Assembly (NCBI GenBank): GCA_030544215.1 | Contig: JARZZO010000011.1 | Location: 4,140,001-4,204,000, forward strand | Reading direction: 5' to 3' | Length of the DNA: 64,000 bases | From: Zantedeschia hybrid cultivar | Taxonomy: Eukaryota > Streptophyta > Magnoliopsida > Alismatales > Araceae | In this document: positions 50,689 to 61,900 of the stretch, one piece after another | Layout of the letters: every line of letters starts with the position of its first letter | How positions within the stretch are numbered: position 1 is the first letter of the stretch | The notes under the pieces: model-generated | What the model saw: only the letters and a program-made list of their open reading frames with translations | Told to the model about the DNA's origin: nothing | Databases searched by the model: none | Made by a program: the position numbers and the translations under genes

Positions 50689-52948
50689 TGCAGAGGAGTA
50701 AAGGGTAGGTTTGGAATGGCGATGAGCACTGCTTGGTGAGGTCCCTTGCCCGTGTCTGTGGGGCAAAAGGCTGCCATGTGAGGAATTTAAGGCCAGCAGC
50801 CATGGCTAGGGGGATAGGCTCTGCCAGGCGTGGCCGATTGCAGGCCTTAGATATTACCGTTACATTGGTACAAGGCCAATGGGGCCAGGGAACGCTCACA
50901 GATGAAAGTGGAAGAGATGAGATCTCTTGGATTAGACCCCATCCTCTTCACCTCAGTGTATGATCTTTCACAAAAAATAAGAGTGAATAAGCTATTTAGA
51001 TAGATAAAATAAGTAACATATTAAATTTATTTTTATCTTTTGCAAGTAAAATATATATATAAGTCGAGAGAATGAATTATTTAAATAAATAAAACAAGTG
51101 AAATATTATTAATTTTATCTCTTATAAGTAGAAGGATATAAGAGTCAAGAGAATGAGAATGAGGTCCAAAAAATCTATTTTTAATTAAAGTATCCTTTAA
51201 AATAAAAAAGAATCGCCAGCCAGCTCACCTTCTAAAGTGTTTAGATCAATCAATGATGAAAACCATAAAACGTAATGTAATTTAAAATTGTTGAGATTGT
51301 ACTCATTTTGACTTTAAGATCTTTAGTGTTCGTATTAGATGTTTTGAAAATTTGTGCTATTTTCAGTAATTTTCTCAAAATCGCGCCATAATTTTTTATC
51401 ACATTATTTGTGAATCTCTTTTTAATTGTTGGATTTCAAACCAGATAGTGGGAAGTGCTGAACCTAAACTCCCGTGCTTGCACTTTAGGAAGCATGGAAT
51501 TTAAGTTTTGCATTGACCTTATCTTGATTGGACGATAAAGATGAAAATGACAAATACTATGGTGGAAAAAAATTACACCATAACATTCCTTTTGATATTT
51601 TGACCCTTCGTTGGTTAAGCCAAACGTTGATGACGATCAAGGTGCAATTAGAACGTTCACATGCAATTATAGGCACATTAAACGCAACGTTACTCAAAAT
51701 CAAATATTAACTATTATACCTTCAAAACAAGAATAATGACTCCCCATGTCAGCTGCTGAGAATATTTTAAGGATTATTTTCTAACTATGACTCAAATAGT
51801 AAACTATGGTTTCACCCTCCTAAGTGTTCAAAAGAAAGTTCTAAGAGTTTTTGCAAATAACTCTCTAAAATATGTAATACTATTGCCCCTCTGCATGATT
51901 TATATTTGCATATAATCTTCTAAATTTTAGAAGCATTTGCATATAACTTCTTTAGTTATGTGACCTTTTTTTAATTTTACGTCAGTTAAAATATTTTTTA
52001 TTTCACATAAAAATAAAAATATTTTTTTTGATGTTAAATATATATAACAAACTTAAGGGTAGATGTTTATGTGATTTTTCATATGAGATGTGTATATTTT
52101 AATTGAAGATATTATTGATATTTTTATTTAATAAATTTTACATATTCTATGTATGTAGCAATATTTTAATTTAAGTGATATTCAAAGTAAATCCACATCA
52201 TTGAGGAGGTTACATACTTACATGTAACTAATATTGTAGTTAAAAATATTATATACAAATATAAATCATACATAAGGTTATTTACAAATATGACATTCTT
52301 TAGACGATTATTTGCAAAACTTTCTCTTTCTTGAAGATATAGTATCGTTTCATTGTTAAATTAATGACCATAAACGAATAAGGATACGGAGATAAAGATA
52401 CGAGCCATTTCGGGGTATATAATAATAAATACGTAATTTACAGTCTTACCCCGACAATGAATCTTTTTTGTTTCATGCGCTAATAGTGAGCGTAAATAAC
52501 CTCTGACCGCCACCCCCTCGCCCAAAGCACTTCGTCCACGTCCAAACCATCCCCTTTCTCCCCTCCTCTCCGCTGCCGCTGGCTGCCGTCGCCGGGAGCC
52601 CGGACCCCTCCACCGCCTCGACGCCACTCCCCCGCCTTCTGGAAGGTAGCTGGACGCCGACGGAGGGCGGCCGTATTTGTCCCCGGCCACCAACCCCCTT
52701 CACCACCATCGCCGCCACCGGAGGGGGGGAGCTCCCACATCCAGAACGGCGGGTGTGGGAGAGGAGGTGGATGGTGATTTGGTGGAAGGCGGAGTGAGGG
52801 CGCCACAGAGAGAGAGAGAGAGAGAGAGAGGGAATTCCTTCTTCATCCTATTCCTCTCGTGTTCCCCCATAGGCCTTAGCCCTAACCCTAACCCTAACCC
52901 TAACCCTAGCCCTAGAGCCGTGGCGTGGTGGGGCGGGTGGGGTTTGTG
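50689..52948. promoter_or_regulatory. Divergent intergenic region between PrxQ and the WD40-like gene
   Basis: Holds the promoters and 5' UTRs of both genes, which point away from each other. The ends are GC-rich and the middle (about 50950-52480) is AT-rich without a recognised gene. A GA run at 52804-52830 and a telomere-like array at 52880-52915 lie just before the WD40-like start codon. Exact transcription starts cannot be read from sequence. Confidence 0.55.
52880..52915 (+). repeat. Telomere-like CCCTAA array in the 5' leader
   Basis: Four perfect CCCTAA hexamers (52880-52903), flanked by CTTAGC and CCCTAG variants, end about 35 bp before the start codon of the WD40-like gene. The unit is the 6-base form, not the 7-base CCCTAAA typical of most plant telomeres. 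Short telo-box motifs are known in plant promoters. Confidence 0.85.
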
Positions 52949-55900
52949 ATGGAGAACCACCCAAAGAAGTCGTCGCTGAGGGGGCGCCAGCGGGTGACGG
53001 CGAGGAAGCTGGGACGGGAGCTGAATCCCTGCTGCAAGGGGTCCTCTTCCTCTGACGACGCTAGGAAGCGCCGGGACCGCCAATGGGTCAACAACTCGGT
53101 CAAGAAGCTGCAGCGCCGCGAGATCGGTGGGTTCCCCCGCGTGGTCCGGGGCGCCGCCTCCAGCGCTCCCGAGAAGTTCCGGAACATCCAACTCCTGGTA
53201 ACCTCTTTTTAAGGTTTTGCTGTGGGCATTTAGCTCCGAAATTTCTGGTTATGCTTGTTGTTCTTTTGGTTCATGGGTTTGTTCGTGCTCAAGCAACCCA
53301 ATCAGTACTGCAATAACGCGCCCCAAAAATGCTATGCTGATGCTTTTCTTCCTCCGTGGGTCAATTCTGTTGTTAAGATGCTACGATTTGTTGTTAACAA
53401 GGCTCAGATTTGAGGAGAGATTTTGAGTCGTTGGCCGAGGAATGGGTTGATTTTTGCTTTCATGCCATATTAGTAAACAGGATTGCGTTGTGCATTAGCT
53501 GATATGGAGTAGTCGAGTAATACTAGTAATTTGCTACTAGGAATTATTACATCTGTCAGTCGTTCAAGAGTAAAGCTACACATGTGGACCATGAGTGTGG
53601 CAAAGAGGGTGGTAAAAAGTAGTATAATAACATTCCTCTTTTATTTTCATTGGATCTGGTCCAGGGCCCAGGCATACTTTGACATTCTGTTTCTCTTCAG
53701 GTTCTAGTGCATAAGTTTGCATTTGCACTATTGTGTAAATGATAGTAAGTTTCCCATATAGACTGTTGATAATTAGAGGGTTTTGTAAAACTGAATTCTA
53801 AGAGTAGTATGAAGAATCTAATGAAAGTTTCATCACTGACTTTATTGGTGGTGTTTCTTGGACTTGTGACGGGGAAATGGAGAACATCAATAGGAAGGGA
53901 GAAAGTAGAGGAAGAAGTTAAGACAAATGCATGTCAGAAAGTGTATTATAAATGTGTTTGTGCTGTGCTCACTTATCAATTTTATTTGCCAAGGGGAAAG
54001 GCTCTTATTCACATGGAATCATGGTCGTGAATGCACTCATAATTTCTTTACCATATCTACTTCCTATTCCCTGTCCTTATCCCCAAAAAGGGGTCATGAA
54101 CAAGTGTCCGTGTTCCGTGATTAGCTGCAGATCACTCGCCTGATATCTTTTTTATGATTAGTGGATGGCAAGAGGAGTGTCTTATTCTTGTCAAAGGAAT
54201 TGTCCTTCCCTATTTCATCCCCATTGAGCAGTACATGAACTTCTAATTGTACACAATGCAAGCCATGCATTGGCTTCTAATTTATTTCAAGTTTTTATCA
54301 TTTTGGGTAAACGTCATATGAAAGAAGACCTAGAGATATTATTTGGTGGGCACTTGGAAGGAAAGGGCTTGAAGAAATCATGTAGATATTATTAAGGACA
54401 TGTGTGATGCGGCCATAGTTGTCAAGGCGGTAAGGCGGACCAAGGCGTGCTCGGGGTCTCCGACCGCCTAAGCGCTTAGGCGCCCGCCTAGGCGTCGCCT
54501 AGGCGTACACTTCAAAATAATATATTTTATATCACAATAACTTAACATTAATATAAAAAATATGAAGAGAATAGCAATAATATCACATTAACATGAAAAC
54601 AAATATTACAATAAAGTACCAAAGTTAAATATGTGACTGAACAATAATTAGAAAAACAAAATTTCAAAGATAAAATACTAACCTCATATTTATGGAGTTC
54701 CTCTTCCAAAATCTGCAACATAATACTCATAACAACAATATATATATGATGCAAAAATGTAAACACATAATAAAAGAAGATAACTTCATTACATTAAATA
54801 AAGTTCATGAAGTCCTAATATCACATCCATCACTAAGCATAAAATAAAGAAGAAGCAACACATTAAGACTAAATACTCAAGAAAGCAAACAAATAAGACT
54901 AGTTCAAATGTCTAACAAAACTAATCCAAATAAAGTTTAAAGTTCTCTAAATTTTAAAGCCAAATGGTGCATGCTCAGGAGCCATGTTCCCATCCTCGTC
55001 CCCATCATCTTCATCATCATGTTCGCCATCTGACTCCCAAGATGTATTATCATCATCATCTTCTTCCTCTGCCTCTTCTTCCTGATCTGAATGGTTCTCT
55101 TCTTCATCATCACTAACCATGGGCATGGGCTGCGAAGTACTTCCTCTTTGTGGCATTTTGCCTCGCCTGAGTCTTTCTTCAGATGCTCCCATGGCTATGT
55201 CCACAGCTGCCCATGTGAGATCGTTATCATCATCATGAACCAAATCTTCTGCGTCCTTAGTCATCCACTCACTTCCCCAATCCAAATCTGCTAAGCATAT
55301 AGGATCACTCTTCTCTGGATGATTCTTTCTTTCTATGAATCTTTCACGAAGGCGTCGATTGTATTGAACATACACTAAATCGTTCAATCGTTTATGCTCC
55401 AACCTGTTCCTCTTTTTTGTATGAATCTACATAAATAAAAAAGACAAATCAAAGACAACTAGAGAAATTCAAATCTGAAAATTGAATGAAAAAAATAAAA
55501 ACATACTAAGGATATATCTCAAGTTAAATACTTACAAACTCAAATGTGCTCTAATTACGCTCACAACCAGAGGAACTACAACAAAGTCCTAAGATCCTTA
55601 AGGCTATCTTCATGAGCTCCGGTGCATCTCCACCAAATTGCATCCACCACTCAACTATAAAAAGAATTTAACTAGTAACTTTAGTATAATGTAAAATCAT
55701 TTAACTTGTAAAACAAAAAAATACCAAGCAATAAAGAGAGATTGCAAGAATTTACTCACTTGGTAGCCTCCTTTCACGAGCTCTAACTGCCATTGGCTTT
55801 GCAAATAAGCCTTTTCCACAAATATAGTCTGCAACTTGATCACTTATTTTGTCTTGTATATCTCTTTCTGGCACCATCTTTTCAACACATTCATAAAAAC

Positions 55901-58900
55901 TGCTCTCAAATTTTTTACCATTAGCAATATCTTTTGATTTGGCCTCGAAGTATAATTTGGGATTCAAAAAATATCCTGCTGCATGTAGTGGACGATGCAT
56001 TTGATCTTGCCATCTTTTATCTACAATTTTCAAGATGGGTTGATAATTTTTTTCCTTCGAACCAAAATTTACAATAATTTGTTGCCTTGCATATTCCATG
56101 GCAGCATACATGTATCCCATGGCAGGCTTCTCATCTCCATCAACTAATCTCAAAACTTGCAAAATTGGTTGTGAGGCTCTTAAGACATCTTCAATACCAT
56201 GCCAGAACTTCACCTGAAAGACAAAAGAAGCAACGTTTTTTCCCATAGTTGTCTTTGCCCATGCACTATTATGCCATGCTTCTGAAGCAAACAACCTACG
56301 CAAGCCTCTCCTTACAACATCATCGTGCAACCTTTCTAATGTAAGAAAAGCAGTTGCAAACCTTGTAACTCCACATCTCACAAGTTCCTTTCCCTTTGTC
56401 TCCTTTCTCATATAGTCAAGTAAACGTGTATGTGTGTAGATGTATGAAGTCAACTTCTTGGCTTTTGAAATGACACACTTATATGCCTTTAATTTGCCAA
56501 AATCTTCTAACATGAGATCAAGGCAATGTGCAGCACAAGGTGTCCAAAACAATCTTCTCCTCTTCTCCATCAATATTCTTCCTGCAGCAATATTATATGA
56601 AGCATTATCTGTCACAATTTGCACCACATATTCTTCTCCAATTTTTTCAATCATAGCATCCAACAATTCATATAAGAGGTATGCATCCTCTTTACGATTT
56701 GAAACATCAACGGACTCTATAAAATAAGTCCCTTCTGGACAATTCACTAAGAAATTAATCAACTTCCTCTGCCTTTTGTCAGTCCATCCATCACACATGA
56801 GGGTGCAACCATAAGTCTTCCAATGTTGCTTATACTCATCATGCAACTGATGTGTGCTCTCTACCATTTTTTTTAAGAGAGGCACTCTCAACATGTGATA
56901 ACTTGGAGGCTTGTATCCCGGTCCAAATCGCCCCGCAAGTTCTAACATCACCTCAAAACTCTTCAACTTTGCAACATTAAAAGGAATTCCAGCCTCATAA
57001 AACCAGGTGGCTACAGCTTCATCAAGCTTCAATTTTTCTTCTTTCTTCCATTTACTCTCCAAAGTTGTTTGAACCCTCTTTCCATGTCTCCTTGCTTCAA
57101 CAAAGTCCTCTGCACTCATCTTTGCAAAAGCATCCATTGGCCCCTTGTTTGGCTTTTTCTTCAACGATGAAGAACCTTTATCCGATTTGGGGGGAATTTC
57201 CTCGTCAGATGATTCATTTATACACACAAACTCTTGGACTGTAACTTTTCTTTTCTTGTTTTTTGCCATCCAACTCAACATTTCTTCAGAAATATCCTTT
57301 GTTGTCTTTGGACATTTTTTTACATCACTGAATCCTCCTACTAAATGTTCTTTTTGTCTTTTGATCCCCCCATTTGTCACCAAACCACAAAGTTCACACT
57401 TCACTTTATTTTTATCATTTTCATCCGGCCAATAGGAATACTTCCATCCCGGATCATTTGACTTGGCCTTCTTCTTCTCTAACATTCCTTGCACGGATGC
57501 GGACTGCGACCCTGACTCTTCTTCCATTTAAATTTTAAAGATAAAAATCTGGCATGGGACAAATAAAAAGGAGTAAGAGAGTGGGTGGTATGTGACATGA
57601 GATGGTGAGAGAAACAAATAAGGTGAGAGAGAGAGGGGGTGGGTCTGTCATCTGTGACAGAGAGACAGAGAGAGACAGGATGAGAGAGAGAGAGGGTGTG
57701 TGACAGTGTGAGTGAGAGAGAGACAGATATGGCCTGAAAGAGAGAGAGTGGGTCTGAGAGAGAGAGAGAGAGAGAGAGAGTCTGAGAGAGACAAAGAGAG
57801 AGTGGGTCTAAGAAAGAGGGTGTGAGTGAGAGAGAGTGAGACAGAGTTTGAGAGAGAGGGTACGACAGAAAGAGAGTGGGTATAAGAGAGTGAGACAGAG
57901 AGAGGGAGATAGAGAGCGTAAGACAGAGAGTGGGACGGAGAGATATAGAGAGAGTGAGACAGAGAGAGGGAGATAGAGAGAGTGGGACGGAGAGATAGAG
58001 AGAGATAAAGAGTGTGGGTGTGTGAGACAGAGAGAGACAGAGAGTGTGGGTGTGTGAGAGAGAGTGAGACAGAGAGAGACATAAAGTGTGGGTGTGTGAG
58101 AGAGTAAGACAGAGACAGAGAGCGTGGGCGTGTGAGAGAGAGGGAGCCAGAGAGTGGGGGTCCGGGACAGAGAGATGGAGACAGAGAGGGAGACGGAGAG
58201 ACAGGGAGAGGGAGATAGAGAGAGTGGGACAGAGAGATGGAGACGGAGAGACACAGGGAGATAGAGTGAGACGGAGAGAGAGTGAGACAGAGAGACAGGG
58301 AGATAGAGAGAGTGGGACAAAGAGATGGAGACAGAGAGTGGGGGTCCGAGACAGAGAGAGTGAGATAGAGAGATGGAGACAAAGAGAGGGAGACGGAGAG
58401 ACAGGGAGATAGAGTGAGACGGAGAGAGAGTGAGACAGAGAGAGGGAGATAGAGAGAGTGGGACAGAGAGATGGAGACGGAGAGACAGGGAGATAGAGTG
58501 AGACAGAGAGAGGGAGATAGAGAGAGTGGGACAGAGAGAGGGAGACGGAGAGACAGGGAGATAGAGTGAGACGGAGAGAGGGAGATAGAGAGAGTGGGAC
58601 AAAGAGATGGAGACAGAGAGTGAGACACAGAGACAGTGAGAGATATAGAGAGGGGATGGAAGGCTCACCGGAGAATCGGAGATGACGGCAGCTAAGAAGG
58701 CCTCGCCGACGACAGCTCCAGCTGCAACAGGCAAAGGAGACGACGGCAGTTACAGAGGCGATCGCCGGCGGCGGTGGATGCAATCGGCGGCGAGCAGCGG
58801 TGGCGTCGCGACGAGCGAGGGCGGCGAACGCCGTGAACCCTAGCGGAGCGAGCGAAAGGGGGTGCCGGGGTCGAAAGGGGGAAGACGATGATCGTATCGG

Positions 58901-61900
58901 GTCGGGTTATTTAACGATGGTAGCCGGCCGGGTAAATGGGCCGTGGGTAGATTGGGCCGGTCCGGCCGGGTAATGGGCTGACCCAGCGGGCGCTTAGGCG
59001 GCCCAGGCGGGCTGAGCGAACCGCCTGGGCGCCTAAGCGAACCGCCTGGGCCGCTTTTTGAAGCCCGGTTCAGGCGCTGGGCTGCTTCGTCCAGTGTACA
59101 GCGCCTATGCGCTTAGGCGACGCCTAGGCGACGCCTAGGCGTCCGCCTTGACAACAATGGATGCGGCAGTGACTAATGTGAGGACTGTTGGTGAAAAAAC
59201 AAATGATTTGCTTGTCATGCTCACGCTAAGAGTCAACTTTGAGATTATTTCTTTTTATTTTTGTTATGGATGACTTAACTGCACATATTCAAGAGGAAGT
59301 GCCTTAACTGCACATATTCAAGAGGAAGTGCCTTAGTGTATGGTGTCTGCAGATGTTGTAGTTCTTGTTAATATGACTAAGAATGGATTAGAGTACAAGC
59401 TCGAGATATGAAAGGTTGCTCTTAGAACCTAAGGATTTCAAGGTTTCTGGAACAAAGTGATGTATTATTTTAATGGGCAAATAATGCGATGTGGGCATCC
59501 TATTTAGCTAGATAATTGAAAATTACCTTAAAAAAGACCATTGTAAGTGTCAAGATTTGATCACTGAAGTAGATGGGAGATAGAAACAGGGATGTAGTCA
59601 GTGGGATTAAGCTATTTGTCTACAAAGGAAAGCATTGTCCAGATACTCTGTGGCCATGATATTCCCACTATATTTCTCATCATAGGGTGTACATCAGGAG
59701 TACAAAATTGTGTTGGCATAGTTCTGCATTTTTAGGCCTTATCCCATCTAGTTTTCCATTTTTTGTTCCACAAGTTTAATTTATGGATGGTGCCTAATAA
59801 GACATGATGTTTTTTTAGCTCAACATAATTCAACGCCTGCATGGTGGCATCATCTTGGTGTATGTTATTTGCAGATGATATTGTTATAGTCGACGAGAAT
59901 ATAGTTATCTTAAATCATTGTTACTATTCACTTCCTATAAACTTTCTTCTAATAATTGAAAATTTCAAACCTACAAAGTTTTAATTTATGTAAATTCTTG
60001 CAATCTATGAACTTCAAAATTTGAAATCTACTTTATCTATTGGTCTGAATCTACATATGAATCTACCCAAACCATGTGCCATAAAATCACATTAAATTTT
60101 AAGAAAGTTTCCTACTACTTATTGTGGCCTTACTTTTGTCAAATTGTCAAGAGATATTTTTACCGTTAGATATGAGAGGGACCCATCTAATGGGTTCAAT
60201 TTTTACCTTATAAAGATACATGATAATTTGGCAATGGAAATGGGTTAGCGGATGCGGAAACGACTGTTTCCTTTTCCGACTCCTATAATTATTGGAGATC
60301 CGCTTCCGTTTCCTATAACTTAATGGGCAATCTTTAATGGGTTTCCATATCCATTAACAGAGATGGAAAAGGGCAGCTAATCGGAACTTGGGTATCCATT
60401 TGCAGCCCTAATAGAGTCAAGGCAGGGTTGGCTAAAGTGGAGAAGAACATATGGAGTCCTTTGTGATTGGCAGATCCCCTAAAAATGCAAAAGTTCTATT
60501 GTATGGCTGTGACACTTGGAATGTTATGTGGTACTGAATGTTGGGTCGCTAGAAAGGATCATGCACAAAAATTGTGTTGCTGAGATGAGGATGTTGAGGT
60601 GGATGTGTATAAAGACTAGCAAAGATAAAATTAAGAATGGACATATGTGCAAGGATTTCAATGTATCTTCTATTGACATTAGGCTTTGGGAGAATAGGCT
60701 AGGATGATTTGGTCATGAACATCGCTGCCCAAGTTTAGCACTGGCTAGCAGGTGTGATCAAATTAGAGTGGAAGAGAGTAGAAGACACTAGAGAAGACCT
60801 AGAATGAGGTGGTTAGATATAGTTAGAAAGTATATGATGTTCCTACGTTTAACCACACGTATGTCATTGATAAGATTAAGATGGTAGGACATGATTTTGT
60901 AGCCAACCCCAAATAGATGGGATAAGGCTCTGATGCTGTGATGATAATCCAATATACTAGATTAAGGAAAGCATCATCATTTTTCATTTTCTTGCTGTAA
61001 TTCTTCCTATATTGACAGTTCACAATAAAAAACACATGACATTTCTTTCCATGCTTTTGGTTGTGCAGGAAGAATTTGATACATATGATCCCTGTGCTCA
61101 TTGGTTTCTGAGGCTACAGTTTCTTAAGAAAAGGTCCAAAATCATTGAGATTGTTGCAGCAAAGGATGTTATATTTGCTCTGGCACAATCTGGTCTATGT
61201 GCTGCTTTTAGCCGGAGTAAGTGTTAACTCTCTGGTCTCGCCATGGGTCTTTGATTATCTGGCTTAAGATTTATTTTCAACCATATCCACTTGTGCTTTG
61301 ATGTTGACAGCCACCAACAAACGTATATGTTTCTTGAACATAAGCCCAGATGAGGTGATACGGAGCCTATTTTATAACAAGAACAATGATTCATTGATCA
61401 CTGTGTCAGTGTATGCATCTGATCATTTCAGTTCTTTGAAGTGCAGAACTACCCCAATAGAGTAAGTGATTATATTCATTCAGAACTCCTCCAGTAGATC
61501 AACTTTCCTGTCACTTTCTAAATGTTACGATTTTTTCCCCTGTATGAGACTGCCATTCTATACACAGTAAGCAACTATATAACCTCTGCTATTGCAGCTC
61601 TGGATCAATAAGGGAGTAGATAGTGAAACAGATAATTCACAAAATTAGAAATTATTGAAAGTTGTCAAAAAGTGGCTTTAGCTTGGTTATCCTGGTATTA
61701 GTTAATGACCTTGCTGGTCTGGAGATAAATTGATGTGGGGTTTTAACTTTGATCAATATTCAACTAAGAATCGAGGCAAAAGTTGAATGCCTACTTTTGG
61801 AATTGAGGCAAGGCATGAACAAGATCCTCTTTATTGGAAAGAAATCTTATACAGCATTAGCTAAGAGTTGACTGTATATCTGAACTCGAGTGACTCTGCA

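Larger units (their letters stand above)
54414..59159 (-). mobile_element. hAT transposon in intron 1 of the WD40-like gene
   Basis: 4746-bp element with terminal inverted repeats: left CATAGTTGTCAAGGCGG, right end the inverse of CATTGTTGTCAAGGCGG (one mismatch). The perfect 8-bp duplication GATGCGGC flanks it. It encodes a BED-finger/DUF659/dimerisation-domain transposase on the minus strand, antisense to the host gene. Two copies of the palindrome CGCCTAGGCG lie close to each end. Structure and coding content are nearly intact, apart from one nonsense codon in the transposase. Confidence 0.95.

Noticed and set aside
57479..58783. Several Ser/Leu-rich open frames of 300-430 codons on the minus strand
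   Set aside because: They are produced by the GA-rich minisatellite read in all three frames and have no protein signal.
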